Positions 30,212-41,438 of a stretch of 64,000 bases of DNA are shown piece after piece; within the stretch, counting starts at the first letter, position 1, and every line of letters begins with the position of its first letter. The notes beneath the pieces are model-generated. The model searched no databases, was not told where the DNA came from, and was given only the letters and a program-made list of their open reading frames with translations. The DNA is from Chaetomium olivaceum (lineage: Eukaryota; Ascomycota; Sordariomycetes; Sordariales; Chaetomiaceae), in NCBI GenBank assembly GCA_039881045.1, contig JAYWVB010000014.1, forward strand, positions 372,001 through 436,000. The letters are read 5' to 3'. The translations under genes and the position numbers were made by a program.

Positions 30212-30684
30212 GCTGGGTGGACGCGTAGTTTGAGGGTGCGCTTGAATGACGTGTGAGAGTACCCGTGTCGCCCCTCGAAGGCGGCACGCATGTGCCATTA
30301 TGTACTCTTCAAGAGGTATGTCGTTGTATGAAACGGCAGTCTCCCCGGCGTGATCATGACCGTGTCATTCGAGTGCACGTCAGCATCCAGCCGAAGAGTT
30401 GATATTATCGTCGTGTCGGTCGTATGCAAGAATTTCCGGTGGTTCCCGAATAGGAAACATTCGGGGCCAAGACATGATCCACCACAGCGCTGCGTGGCAG
30501 TGCTCAGCCAGCTGAGCGAATGGCGGCGGAGGCCTGTGTGGCAGCCCGGGCCGGGCCGGGCGAATTGCAATTTGACTTCCGCAAGAGGGACATCGGTTAT
30601 GGAAAGAAGCCATGGCGGTCAGCGTGGAGTGAGTGGAACTTGAAGAATGCTGGTTGTTATGCTTGTGACTTGTCCGCCAGCTAA
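30212..30684. other. Intergenic, no gene recognised
   Basis: About 470 bp. The frame of the PAD gene extends upstream to 30298, but nothing else is seen. Confidence 0.5.
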
Positions 30685-32346
30685 TTAGAGAACAAAGACA
30701 TAAGACTGGTCGAACATGGCATCCCAGCCCCCTTTTCCCATGCTAAGCTTCCACACGCGGTTCTCCAGCAAATCTTTCGCTACCAGTGGTGCGGCTGTGC
30801 CGAGGGCATTGCTGATCCAGCGTAGCTCGCCCGTGACGAACCGCTTCGTGTCTTCGTCCTCAGCCTCAACACCTGCAATGAACAGGGGCCAGAGAACCAG
30901 CTTACGCAGTTGGGTGCACTTGCTCACTTCGTCAAGGCGGCTGAGAAGGGTTGAGGCACACATCTTCCTGACTTCGGTGAGAACCTCATGGCGAGTGAGG
31001 GGTGCATCGGGCATCAGCCCTGAGGTGTCCGCCTCCTCGTGGAGGAGTGACCCAATACAGTAGATGGCGATGGCCGCCTGGTAAATGCAGGCAATAGCGT
31101 GCCAACCGCTTAGATCAGGAGGTGTGGACTTCTCGTTCCTGGTGATGCTGACAGTAACTTCGGCAGCCCACTTGTCCACCGAGAATGACCTGATACGGCG
31201 GAGGATGTCCAGGGCTGCCGAGTATTGTGCTTCTTGGTCCTCTCTGGCCGTAACAGGTCCCGTGTCGGTGGAGGGGAGGATGGATCCTTGAAAAACCGAC
31301 CGGAGATGGTTAATGTGGATGATTTCAACAAGCAGATCTGGCGGACATGGGAAGCAAGTGGCGAGACCGTTTCCGTAGAAAACCGGGAGCAGGGAAACCA
31401 ACTCGAGTTGGCTACGGGCTGAACGCGTCTCAACACAAGGCGAGGTTGTGTTACCTATCGCTTCGATGCTTTTCGAGGTCAGTAACGGTACATGAATTGA
31501 AGCCATAGCATCAGGTAACCATACAGAGCATAATATCGAAACAAGTGGCGCAGGAAAGGGCGAGAGACCACAAGATTTCGTAAGCCGCCCTTTAGATCGA
31601 TCATGATAGCCGCGCCGTTGCCGTGGTTTCGCCAGTTGGGTGGCTCAAAGGACTGTTGAATCTGCAAGGATACGTTAGGCGCGAAGGCACGATGAACGTT
31701 TGGTACGACTTACCTCAACGAGAGCAAAGTAAGCACTGATGCTAGAATCACGTCTGAAGGCTCTCCTTCTTTTGCCAAGTCGGCCGTCAAGGCTCGGAGG
31801 GCGTCACCACGATGCCGCTGCAGTCTCCGAGCCAGCACAATCTGGTCCGACGGAGCTGCATCACTTGACTGCAAGATGCGATGGCAAAGCGAGGTGCAGA
31901 CAATGCTCTGGGTGAAGGACCGGGGGAGGATAGAAGCGGTGATAGGGGGCATCCAATGGGACTGCTGTGTCCCCAAGTTTTCCTGTGGCGCTCAGATCGG
32001 GAGCGATGTGTAGATTGTCTAAGAGAGTATTCGATATCAGCTTATGGCTTCCTACAACCTCCTTGGATGGCATACTGACAGTACTCGATAGCCTCCACGA
32101 TGACAGTCATCTGGTGGTCACCCTCGGGCTTCAGCATCCGAGGCACGGTAGCTCGAGGGACAAGACTTTTCCCCGGCCCTTTAGCGTTCACCTGTTGCGG
32201 CTGCAGCCACTTTAGGGGCTTTTACCGTCATAGCCCGGACATGGCACGCCCTTCGATTGGCATTTCTGGCATTTGGGGCGAGCAAAGTCGCAAACCAACC
32301 GGCGGCGACGGCACTCCCAACACTGCTTGCCTTTCGTTTCTTCCAT
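30685..32346 (-). pseudogene. Zn2Cys6 transcription factor with several apparent frameshifts
   Basis: The ATG at 32346 starts a fungal binuclear cluster: CWECRRRRLVCDFARPKCQK and CQSKGVPCPGY contain the six cysteines. Downstream frames give the fungal-specific factor domain typical of the acr-2-like family: KWLQPQQ, VEAIEYY, SIVCTSLCHRI, ALRALTADLAKE, IQQSFEPPNW and the terminal ENRVWKLSMGKGGWDAMF. Two introns fit (about 32077-32017, and 31713-31662). To read one protein, single-base changes are needed near 32215-32218 (G4, one base missing), 31971-31974 (C4, one extra), 31714-31720 (one missing) and 31504-31525 (one missing). Four defects in one gene favour a pseudogene, though sequence errors could explain some. 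The target genes are unknown; the neighbouring PAD gene is a candidate. Confidence 0.7.
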
Positions 32347-33177
32347 AGGTATTGAATGTTTACTGATAAGTAAGGGCAAAAAAGGTGTGGTACCAATTTT
32401 GTGGTAGAAATGCCGGAATTTGAAGCGTAACAACCAACAAGGTGCAGCGCTTGCGCTTGTGACAAAGTCGACGCGCGGATGAATGTGTGATTGCGCACGC
32501 GCACAGCCGCAATCGGGCAGACGACGGTGGCTCAGCTGGCGATGCCCATCCGTGAAAGCCCAGGCTAAGCCTGAGGTTTCTGCGCCCGATGGGTTTGGCG
32601 CGAGTACCAAGGTTGTGATTGGTGCTTATCCGTTATCGTCTCCGGCTTCGTTAATGGGAGGAATTGGGTCATCTGGCGGGCGCTGAAAGACGATTGAGCA
32701 TTTGAGTTTTGGCAGCTTGGCTTGGACAAATTGAGGCCGAACTTGGCAATTGATATCCCCGTCACGGCCAGGGTTTGGGTCAATGCTTAAGGTTCCCTAA
32801 CCCTACCTCAGGTACCTCAGCAACCTCACGTTTTCTGGCGTTTCTCAACGACACCACCATCACCCGAACAAATCGATGCAAGACGTCTTATGACTCTCGC
32901 ATCAGCAAGTGGTAGCTAATATACCACAGCAACCTCCATACCCACTTCTTGCCACGACATGGCCTAATTTCAACGCCCACCACGACCATTCCGCACCTCG
33001 TCCCCCACGCGCAGGCCTGCACTTGTCGCAACCGCATCGTAGTCGGCATTGAACTTAAACATCGTCGACTCAAGCGTCACATGGACAACTGCTCATCGCT
33101 TTGAAAAGGGCCAAAATACTTTCAAGACGGTCGCCGAATTTGTCCGGGCGTTCGTCGACGGCGACAGCAACCACAGT
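32347..33177. other. Intergenic with a CCCTAACCCTA motif
   Basis: About 830 bp between two minus-strand genes. At 32795-32805 there are two telomere-like units (CCCTAACCCTA). No gene recognised. Confidence 0.55.
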
Positions 33178-34263
33178 CTATCGGGAGACAGATGTGGCCG
33201 TAACGGTGACGGTACTCGTGGTAAACACCAGACACGAGGTGGTGGTGGTGGCAATATCTGGCGCTGACTCATAGAAGGTGGACACGTATTGGTAGGTGTA
33301 GGTGTTGGTGCTAATGTTCTTGACGTAGATTGTCTTCACTCCGTAAGGCGGATATGTGAAATCAGGCTTGCCGATGGTGGGCTTGGCCGCTTCTGCCCGT
33401 TGCTCCAGGTTTATGGCCGTGTCGGCTTTGTTATTGGTGTTATCATCGTCATGTGCAGGTCCATATCCAACACCGTCAACATTGACAACAACCGAGTCCG
33501 GCAGGGCCAACTCAGGGTCAAGCTGGAAGTTGGCGTCACCCTCGGAGGCGCGGCGAAGTCGAGGGCCGGGGACTGGTGTAACCGTTACAGTGACGTAGCA
33601 CGTCGACGTCGCTGTGGGAACCGTCACGGTGCTGGTAGACGCCACCGTCTTGGTGGTCGAGGATGTCACACGCTCATACACCTGGGTCACCGGAACCAGG
33701 GTCGTCGTGGCCAGAGCTGTGTCGATCACATACTTGGGCGTCGACTTCGGCGGGATGACATCAAAGGTGAAAGGCCGGATAGAGATTCCGGCGGCCGTAG
33801 GCAAGTACCAGCTGATGGTATGGATGCCGGTACCAATGTCCCTCCCGATCAGGCTCTTGCATGCAACCTGAAAGTTTCCCTTGTTGATGCTAGCCGCTGC
33901 AATGGGGTCGCAGGAGTAGTACGTGTGGCGCGGGGTTGATGATACCGTTCTTGGGACGAAGATGACAGGCGTCACGGAATACGCCTTGCCCGAAACCGAC
34001 GCAGGCAGGATGCATGTGGATGTTGAGGTGCGTTGGTAGGGCGTATACGGAGTCGTCGTGACCACTATGGAACTGGTTAGTGACATGAAATATTTGTTAA
34101 GAGCGCAGACACGGAACTAACAGGAGCTCAGTCCACACGATGTCGCGCCCACATAGTTGGTGTGCGTTGGCGCATAGGCAAGAAGGGCTTGTACTGGCGT
34201 TCCCGATAAAGAGACGATGTCCGGCAGTGACGGAATGTTTACAAAACAGATTGGTAACACCAT
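33178..34263 (-). CDS. Thr/Ser/Val-rich hypothetical protein
   Basis: Two exons, 34263-34122 and 34064-33178, joined in phase by a 57-bp intron (GTTAGT, CACTAAC, ATAG) to give 342 residues. The N-terminus (MVLPICFVNIPSLPDIVSLS) is hydrophobic but is not a classical signal peptide. The body is beta-rich and contains VTVPTATSTCYVTVTVTPVP and other Thr/Val repeats, a DDDNTNNKAD spacer and a Thr-rich end (TTTTSCLVFTTSTVTVTATS). The segment YYSCDPIAAASINKGNFQVA is not repetitive and may be a small folded domain. I recognise no family. Thr/Ser-rich composition suggests a cell-surface or secreted glycoprotein, but targeting is unproven. Confidence 0.6.
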
Positions 34264-36351
34264 GTTGGCGAGCAAAAATGGAAGGAATGGCTGTAAAGAC
34301 GGTAGTATAATGTGTTCAACCAGAACAAAAAGAGTGGATGGTAGACGACGCAAGACAAGTCGTAAGCCGATACTATCAAGAGGTGAGAGGAAGAAAAACC
34401 CGAGATGCAGCGACGTTGACCATGGGCTTTTTCGTTCATTTTCTTCGGTCAAGAATCGCTAAACTATGCCCCATGCGTCAATCGTCGAAAATTACCCCCT
34501 ACGCCCAGCAGCCCAAGCGGTCAGACAAGGATCAAGCGGAGTGTGTGTCGCCCCGGAGTGCGGGAACCACTCTCCCGCGAGAGGCCGTCAAGAGGAAGCC
34601 AGAGAAATATCACTCTATCATGAAAGAACGCGAGAACCAAGGGGCGCGTTCCCAGGAGAGAGAAAAACAATAGGAAGGATTATCTTAGGGTTAGGGAAGA
34701 ACGAACAGAGGCTCCGACGGCATCAGCGAGCCACCACCAAGCCGAGCCTCGAGGCCCAGGTACGGTTAGCACGTATTCTCGACCATAGCTATAATCCAAC
34801 CTGGGTAAATGACCTGCGCAATCAATCCACCTTCGGTATCTCAGATCAGTACCTCGGTGACCACTGACGAGATTCGAGAATCTTAACACAGCGGGGGAGC
34901 AGTGATCGATCGCCAATCCGCGGGAGGCGGCCCGGAAGACTCGGTGGATGGAAACGAAGTGTGTAGAATGGACGATGCAATCCGGCCCCGTCGTCGGCGT
35001 GGTTTGCAGTGATCCAGAAATGACAGCAAACCCGGGATCGCGAACCGGATCGCGAACTGCTGCATGATGCATCATGTCGGTCCGGCAGACTTCGGGCGAG
35101 TGGGCTGCGCTGAGTCAGCAACCGACCGCAGAGGCAAGCATGCAAGCAAAACCACGCAGTGTTCGGACAGTGCACTTGCGACGCCACAACACGGTCGAGA
35201 TCGAACAATCATCTGCTGGCATGAGCCTTGTCCAACCACACCCAACCTTAAGGCTCAACATCGATCTGACATAAAATGATGGCGATCCTTTGGTTCATAA
35301 ATTTTATGCCGTGACATCAGCGATGCAACCCCAGAATGTGACCCCAGTCGACAAGAACAACCAACTGCTCAATCCAGCAAGTGGAGAACCTGAAAGCCGC
35401 CAAAGTTTGTCCGCACTCCGACCAAAAAACGCATCCCATGGATTTTTTGTGTTGATCGCGGCACTGAACTGCGGCACAATCCCCCTCCATCGCTCGGTGC
35501 ACATCCGACCGCTTGAGCGTACATGCCAGTCGTCAATTACACACAACGGTCGATACGGCGACGGGAACGATCATGTTAAAGCCGCAAGTTTCAGCTGCTG
35601 TGTGACCAGTTGTCCGGTGCCACGCGATATTACCTAATCGACTTCATGAACGACACTCAGCCCTTAGCCGGCCGCTTTAACTAAGGTAGATCGATGGCAT
35701 CTCACATTTCGATGTGGAGGAAACTTCATCCATGGCACGCACGCAAGGACCCCACTGCGCTAGCCGACCGTTCTCGGGCCCTGCGAACCGAAGCAAACGT
35801 GTCTCGAATGTCGACAGTCGAGATCGCTGGCTTGGAGTTCGGACACCAACTCCGATTGGCATTGCCGCCCGCCGGTGGCCCATCTGCACCCTGCCAGGGG
35901 CCCCAACAAACCCCATGCTACTCCGGCTCTGCCGATTTCGACTCTATTCATCGAGAGCGGCGGCCATGACTGGCACGGTGCGCGGGGAACCCAGCTGGGT
36001 CTGCAGCTGGGGAGTGGGACGAGATCGAGAAACTCCGGCGATTACTTGAGATGTCCGCAAACCATGCCCCAGATCCGAGGTGTAGCAGGGAACTATCGAT
36101 GACACCACCCCACCAGCATGCATCGCTAGACAAAACGCTCCCGTCTGACACCCACATTGGTGGTCTTGAGGGATCGGATCGGCCATCAAGCAAGGTATGA
36201 TGCAGGTGGGGGCAGGAAGTAACTCCGCAACGCGCACGACCACCCCGTGACACCACCCTCATCGCATATATGGCTGGCTAGTCTTGGTTCCCTCAGTTAG
36301 GACTTGCGTCTCGTAACCAGTCGGACTTGGACCAAAGACCCATTCACCGCG
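34264..36351. other. Long intergenic region with telomere-like motif
   Basis: About 2.1 kb without a recognisable gene on either strand. At 34685-34696 there is TTAGGGTTAGGG. The open frames present have atypical composition. The last few hundred bases are the promoter and leader of the membrane reductase gene. Confidence 0.5.
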
Positions 36352-37893
36352 ATGGAGCAATTAACAACACCTCCCGTGAAGGGGGAAATCCAGACAGTCA
36401 GCCGGCGCACACAAGAAACACATCAACAGCGTCCTCAGATACGGCATACACCACAGACACGGCATACACCGCCGACACAACATACACGATAGACGAGAGA
36501 GAAACGCTTGCAACCCGGGTCACAAGGCTCCGTGTCGTCCCTCAACAAAGGAAAGCGGGAGAGCTACTCGTCAGTCTCATCAGACCTAGAGGCCCAGAAT
36601 GCCGAGGCCGATGACTACGCCCACAAGCGGTTCGGCTTCATCCGGTACACGGCGCTCAACGTCTACCGCCGCCTATTCAGCATTGCCTTCATCGGCAATG
36701 CCATCGCGTTCATCATTCTCATGGTCAAGGGGGCCGCCCCCCTGGACCTAGTCAATGCCGCCGCCGTCAACCTCGCCGTCTGCGGCCTTTGCCGCCACCC
36801 GCTGGTCGTCAACTCGCTCTTTCTCACCTTCGGCTCCGTCCCGCGCTCGGCGCCCATGAGGCTGCGTCGCCTCGCCTGCAAGATCTTCCACCTCGGCGGC
36901 GTCCACAGCGGCGCCGGCGTGGCCTCCTGCGTCTGGTACATCGGCTTTGCGGGGCTATACACCTACCACTTCACCACCTCCCCTGTCTCCATCGCCGTTC
37001 TCGCCCTCATCTGGTTTGTGCTCGCCCTCCTCCTCGCCATCATCGTCGTCGCGCACCCCTCTTTCCGCGCCAAACACCACGACTACTTCGAACTCACCCA
37101 CCGCTTCTCTAACTGGGCCATCCTCGTTCTTTTTTGGGTGCTCATCTTCCTGCTCGGCGCCCAAGAACCAGCTGGCCTCTCCGCCTTCCTCATCCACCTC
37201 CCCGCCTTCTGGATCCTCATCATCCTCACCGCCGCCACCATCCACCCCTGGCTGCTCCTCCGCCAAGTCCCCGTCAAAGCCGAACCCCTCTCCCCGCACG
37301 CCGTGCGCCTGCACTTCTCCCACGCCACCGTGCATTTCGGACAGGGCATCAGCGTCGCGCGCCACCCGCTGGGCGATTGGCACAGTTTCGCGAGCTTCAC
37401 GGACCAGTTCGATGCCGACGACACCAAGTTCTCGTGCCTGGTGTCCAAGGCCGGGGACTGGACCAAGCAGGCCATCGCGCAGCCGCCGACCAAGCTGTGG
37501 AAGCGTGGGGTGCCGACGTATGGGTTCGGCTATGTGTTCCGCATGTTTGAGCGCATCATCGTCGTCACGACGGGGTCCGGGATCGGGCCGTGCCTGTCGT
37601 TTATCGAGGACCCGCGCCGGCCCAACATGAGGGTGGTTTGGCAGACTAAGAGCCCCATGAAGACGTATGGGCAGCGGACGTTGGATTTGGTGAAGCGCAT
37701 GGATGCGGAGCCCGTGGTGATTGATACGTCCGTTACGGGCCGGGTGGATATGCTGCCGGTTGTGTTGCGGCTGTACAAGGAGTTTGGGGCGGATGCCGTG
37801 TGCGTTATCAGCAACCCCAAGATGACGAGGAGTTTGGTGTACAGCTTGGAGACGAGGGGGATTGCGGCGTACGGGCCGATCTTTGATAGCTAA
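36352..37893 (+). CDS. Polytopic membrane reductase-like protein (stand-alone paralogue of the NRPS-like C-terminal module)
   Basis: The frame is unambiguous from about 36508 to the TAG at 37893 (about 461 residues) but lacks an ATG until deep in the protein. The nearest in-frame ATG is 36352, separated by a stop. Either an intron 36376-36492 (GTGAAG..ATAG, in phase) or a pair of opposing single-base shifts would connect them. About six membrane helices carry conserved histidines (KHHDYFELTHRF, KIFHLGGVHSGAG). The C-terminal half is a ferredoxin-reductase-like region, with DWHSFASF resembling the FAD HPF motif and TTGSGIGPCL resembling the NAD(P)H site. Its closest relative in the window is 61837-64000 (shared HLGG(V/I)H, GDWTK and LETRG..AYG.I.DS). 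Likely a membrane oxidoreductase of unknown substrate. Confidence 0.75.
36441..36494 (+). repeat. Three tandem 18-bp units
   Basis: Units at 36441, 36459 and 36477 (acggcatacaccacagac and two variants). In one frame they encode TAYTTD, TAYTAD and TTYTID, suggesting coding DNA rather than intron. Confidence 0.75.
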
Positions 37894-38584
37894 TTGGTGT
37901 ATGTAGATCATCATCATGGGCTTGGAACTATCGATCGGTGGTTAAGATGACGGTTTTACGTCTGATATGGGATGGATGTATATCATGATAATGGGCTGGG
38001 ATGGATTTTTATGCAATCTCATTGTAATGGGTTGGGACGACAGGGAAGGTTACGGGTATGGCTCTGGGGTTTCATTTGACTGCATGGGCTATGAATAAAG
38101 AGATGCGGTTCACTTGGTTGAGGATCTCTCTCGTCTGCCTTGTCCAACTTTTGTGTCCTTGTTGCAACACGAGAACGCCCGCCAGCCCTGGTTGACTGCC
38201 GTACATACCATGTATGATTACTGAGCCCGGTGGCGCCGAACGCTCTCCAAATTCTTCTGACCGCCTTGGCTGCAGTTCCAGTTTGATTTCCAACCCTTCT
38301 CCACAGTCTCATTACTAATCTCTGCGATGTCGCCATCCACTGGGCGTGCTTCTTGACGATTTAAGCCAGCCATCCCCGCAGGATGGATCTCCTCATTCCC
38401 AAATCCGATCTCAAAGAGCATCTTATCCCACATCTCATCCCTCATCCCATCTCTCATCCCATATTCTCTCATCCCATAGTCTATCGTCTCATTTCATCGC
38501 ATCTAGAACAAACTTACGTCCATCGCCAACAACATCCTTGATACCCCTTTGCAGCACCCCCAACTCCAAGCCCCCATCACAACA
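37894..38584. other. Intergenic with degenerate CATCTCATCC repeats
   Basis: About 690 bp. Positions 38420-38510 are a CT-rich patch of repeated catcccatctctcatcccat-like units just before the next gene and may form part of its promoter or leader. Confidence 0.6.
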
Positions 38585-39523
38585 ATGACCACCACCGGCG
38601 AATTCCGCTACCTCGACCCGGCCTCCCTCGCCAACGGCACCAAGCCCTGGACCAAAGTCGACGGCGCCTACGCCTCCTTCACCCTGCGCGGCCAACAACG
38701 CACCGTGACCAACATCCGCGACCACCTCCAACCGGGCTCCCCACCAGGCCACCTCGGCAGCGACATCGACGTCGCCGGGTTCGCCGTCTACAACGCCCCG
38801 ACCCAAGAAAAGGACCTCACCTCGGACGCGGCCGTACGCGGCCGGTACTACGCCGAGGTCGAAGCGCTCCTGCGCGCCAAACTGCCGGGCCGCATCGCCC
38901 GCATCGAGATCTTCGACCACACCATCCGCAAGCACGACCCGTCCGCGCCGCGCCAGCCCGTGCAGCAGGTGCATGTGGACCAGACGCCGGCTGCCGCGGC
39001 GGCACGGGTGCGGCGGCATGTGACGGATCTGTCGCCCGAGGGCGTGGATGCGCTGCTGGGGAAGCGGTACCAGCTGATTAATGTGTGGCGGCCGATCGGG
39101 CATCCGGCGACGGACTTCCCGCTGGCGGTGGTGGATTGGCGGACGACCAAGCCCGACGATCTGGTGCCGGTGGATTTGCTGTATCCGTTGGCCAATAGGG
39201 AGGGCGGAGATGATGATGATCGGGGGAAGGAGAGGCTGCCGGACTTGACGAACAAGGAGAGCACGGAGGGGTATGAGGTCAAGGGGGAGACGTATGGCGT
39301 GTTGCCGGGGGAGGGACATCAGTTTTATTATGTCAAGGATATGACGCCGGATGAGGCCATGTTTATCAAGTGTTTTGATAGTTGGGGCGAGGGGAAGCCT
39401 GGTGGGAAGAAGGGGATCGCGGCGCTGACGCCGCATACGGCGTTTGTGGATCCGGCGACCCCTGAAGGGACCAAGGGGAGGGAGAGCATTGAGGTGAGGT
39501 GTCTGGTCTTTTACGAGGACTGA
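38585..39523 (+). CDS. CmcJ/NvfI-type oxidoreductase-like protein
   Basis: Intronless gene of 312 residues from the ATG at 38585. It matches the fungal family that includes GA4-desaturase-like/AsaB and CmcJ/NvfI-related proteins. Recognisable segments are DIDVAGFAVYN, the motif IEIFDHTIRKHDP, the central VHVDQTPAAAAARV (His-x-Asp), LINVWRPIGHPATDFPLAVV, FYYVKDMTPDEAMFIKCFDS and TPHTAFVDPATPEGTKGRES. Family members are predicted non-heme iron/2-oxoglutarate-type oxidoreductases; conserved His/Asp residues fit, but activity is inferred. The C-terminus RESIEVRCLVFYED is characteristic. It is co-directional with the membrane reductase 690 bp upstream, so the two could belong to the same pathway. 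Confidence 0.82.
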   Translation: MTTTGEFRYLDPASLANGTKPWTKVDGAYASFTLRGQQRTVTNIRDHLQPGSPPGHLGSDIDVAGFAVYNAPTQEKDLTSDAAVRGRYYAEVEALLRAKLPGRIARIEIFDHTIRKHDPSAPRQPVQQVHVDQTPAAAAARVRRHVTDLSPEGVDALLGKRYQLINVWRPIGHPATDFPLAVVDWRTTKPDDLVPVDLLYPLANREGGDDDDRGKERLPDLTNKESTEGYEVKGETYGVLPGEGHQFYYVKDMTPDEAMFIKCFDSWGEGKPGGKKGIAALTPHTAFVDPATPEGTKGRESIEVRCLVFYED

Positions 39524-40096
39524 GTACCTAGGCAGGTAGTATCTATCCTAGATGATACAGACCGAGTGCATCCCATCACGCTCATCAAGACATGAAAGCG
39601 CCGGAGCGTCTGCTAGCGTCGGTGTCTGCAATATTAGTTCCGTCATGACAAGATCCTCCACTCGCGCAAGCTGTTTTATAGCCCAGGCGAAAGTAGAGGC
39701 ATCACACTCACCATTCCCGATCGTATACATACCTGAAGGGAACGGCGTCTTATTATTCAACTTGCCGCTGATGCTAACGGCGGCGCAAAAGTTATCGAGA
39801 AACTTGGACTTGTCTTTGTTTTTAGAGTCACGGTTTGTTATGGAATACAATTGTTATCCAACACCTTACTAGTAAATAGTACGCAAGAAATCAAGAAATC
39901 CTACGAGCGATGTTCTCGAACTGCTGCACAGAGACTGACCCAATAACTGACTCATCCCAGCCGCCAAACGCCGTGCCGATCAAAACTCCACAGACGATAA
40001 AGCTGTCCGCAAATATTGAGATATGGCGCCGTACCACGCATACTACACCTGTTTGTCCCGACTACGCGACGCGCGGGAGCCAAAGAGGGCCCCTCG
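39524..40096. other. Convergent 3' region, no gene recognised
   Basis: About 570 bp. Two overlapping frames of about 100 codons exist on opposite strands, with no recognisable motif. Confidence 0.45.
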
Positions 40097-41438
40097 CTAG
40101 CTAGAGGCCGGCACCGAAGACGTGATCGAATCCGTGCTAGTCTCCTTGTCACATCCACAGGCGGGCGAACTCGGCAAGCGCCGCGGCACTTGCGAGACGG
40201 GGATCGTGTAGAGGTCGACGGCCTCCTGGCGAGGGCCAAGCTGCATCAGCGCCGGGGCGTAGCGGCCGACTAGAGCCCGCAGGCAGGGCGCGCAGGCACA
40301 CACGATGCCGACGTTGATTTCGACTATGCTGTGCAAGTGATTAGATGTGCTTTGTGTGGTGGTGCACTGTATGGGGGTTGATATACCTCCATATGTAGTT
40401 GGTTGCGAATTTGTAGGTGATGTCCGTATTTCCCCACCCCTGGGCGACGATTACGAAGCGCATGATGCTGACGGCGAAGACACTGCTACTTGTCAGCGCA
40501 AGAACAAACCTGACACGGGCGGGTTCCGACGTACAAGCCGCCCGTCCCGAGGATGGCTGCAAGTGCAGCCTTCTGCGCGAGGCAGATGCGCAAGGGCCCA
40601 ATGACCCAAATGGGCAGGCCCAGCAGGACGGCGTCGGTCACGCAGTTGAACCCGACAAGCCACCCGTACCATGGATCCATGGAGGCACATTGCCCTTTGC
40701 CCCTCATGGTGGCGTAGTCCCAGGCGTATCTGATGGGCTGGCAGCTGACGAGGAACCCAAAGGCACCGAGCAGATAAGCGGCAATAACGAGAACCGTTAG
40801 AATATACACCGCAGTGTTGAAGCGGCGAGATGTCGAAAACCGAAGGTAGAATCGGAGAATTGACGTCTTGATGAACAGGATCGCAAGATTACCGGTAATC
40901 GCGGTGGGGATAATGTTGAGCTGGAAGCTGCGTCAATCTGCCTGCCTGCGGCCACAGGTGATTTTGGATGACGAGACCTACCATCGTGAACAAACGGAGG
41001 TTGGCTAACCCCTGCGCGGCCAAATATGCGCGGTGGTAGCCTAAACCATGGTTGGTAACTGCAGATGGTGTTAGTGGTGGCCGGACCGGTCTGATATGCG
41101 ACGGTACATACGGACGGCCACAGTGATCGAGTAGCCGATGGAGAACGTCTATTAAGTTCAGCCGAAACGCACGGCTCAGCGGTCTCGCGACGACTGGAAA
41201 CCTTACCAGTGCCACCAAAATGAGCCCTGGACTTGTGTCAGCAGCGTCGACGTCGAGGAGTGGCGGTACTGCACCTACAGTCGTCTATGTGAACCGTTCG
41301 GAGGATCCTTCGGGCAGTGAAGAAGCGCAGGGCAACAAAACCTAGAGCAAATTGGGGTGCCAGGATGCATGTAAGAATAAGGCTAGGTGCCAGGGACTCG
41401 GGATTGTCGGCATTGACAACCTCGGTGTCATTGCTCAT
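40097..41438 (-). CDS. Rhodopsin-like seven-helix fungal membrane protein
   Basis: Several short exons assemble from the ATG at 41438. They read MSNDTEVVNADNPESLAPSL, the first helix, IDDWLILVALTFSIGYSITV, GLGYHRAYLAAQGLANLRLF, QLNIIPTAITGNLAILFIKT, then VYILTVLVIAAYLLGAFGFL and VGFNCVTDAVLLGLPIWVIG, and finally SVFAVSIMRFVIVAQGW and IVEINVGIVCACAPCLRAL. The (D)DW motif in loop 1, the D in the NCVTDAVLLGLP helix and the final VE..VGI.C.C.P.L are typical of the large fungal SAT4/PTH11-type rhodopsin-like family. Most splice sites match in phase (for example GTATGT..CTGCAG after 41100). The junction near 40980 (GTAGGT..GACGCAG) is out by one base, so a local indel or another splice site is likely. 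Role unknown; relatives include putative surface sensors. Confidence 0.75.

Noticed and set aside
28914..30256. Plus-strand frames opposite the deiminase gene
   Set aside because: Shadows of a motif-rich minus-strand gene.
31398..31442. Possible 43-bp intron (GTAACA..GTAG) in the Zn2Cys6 gene
   Set aside because: Not a multiple of three, and reading through keeps the conserved LLPVFYGNG..CPPDLLVEII segment in frame.
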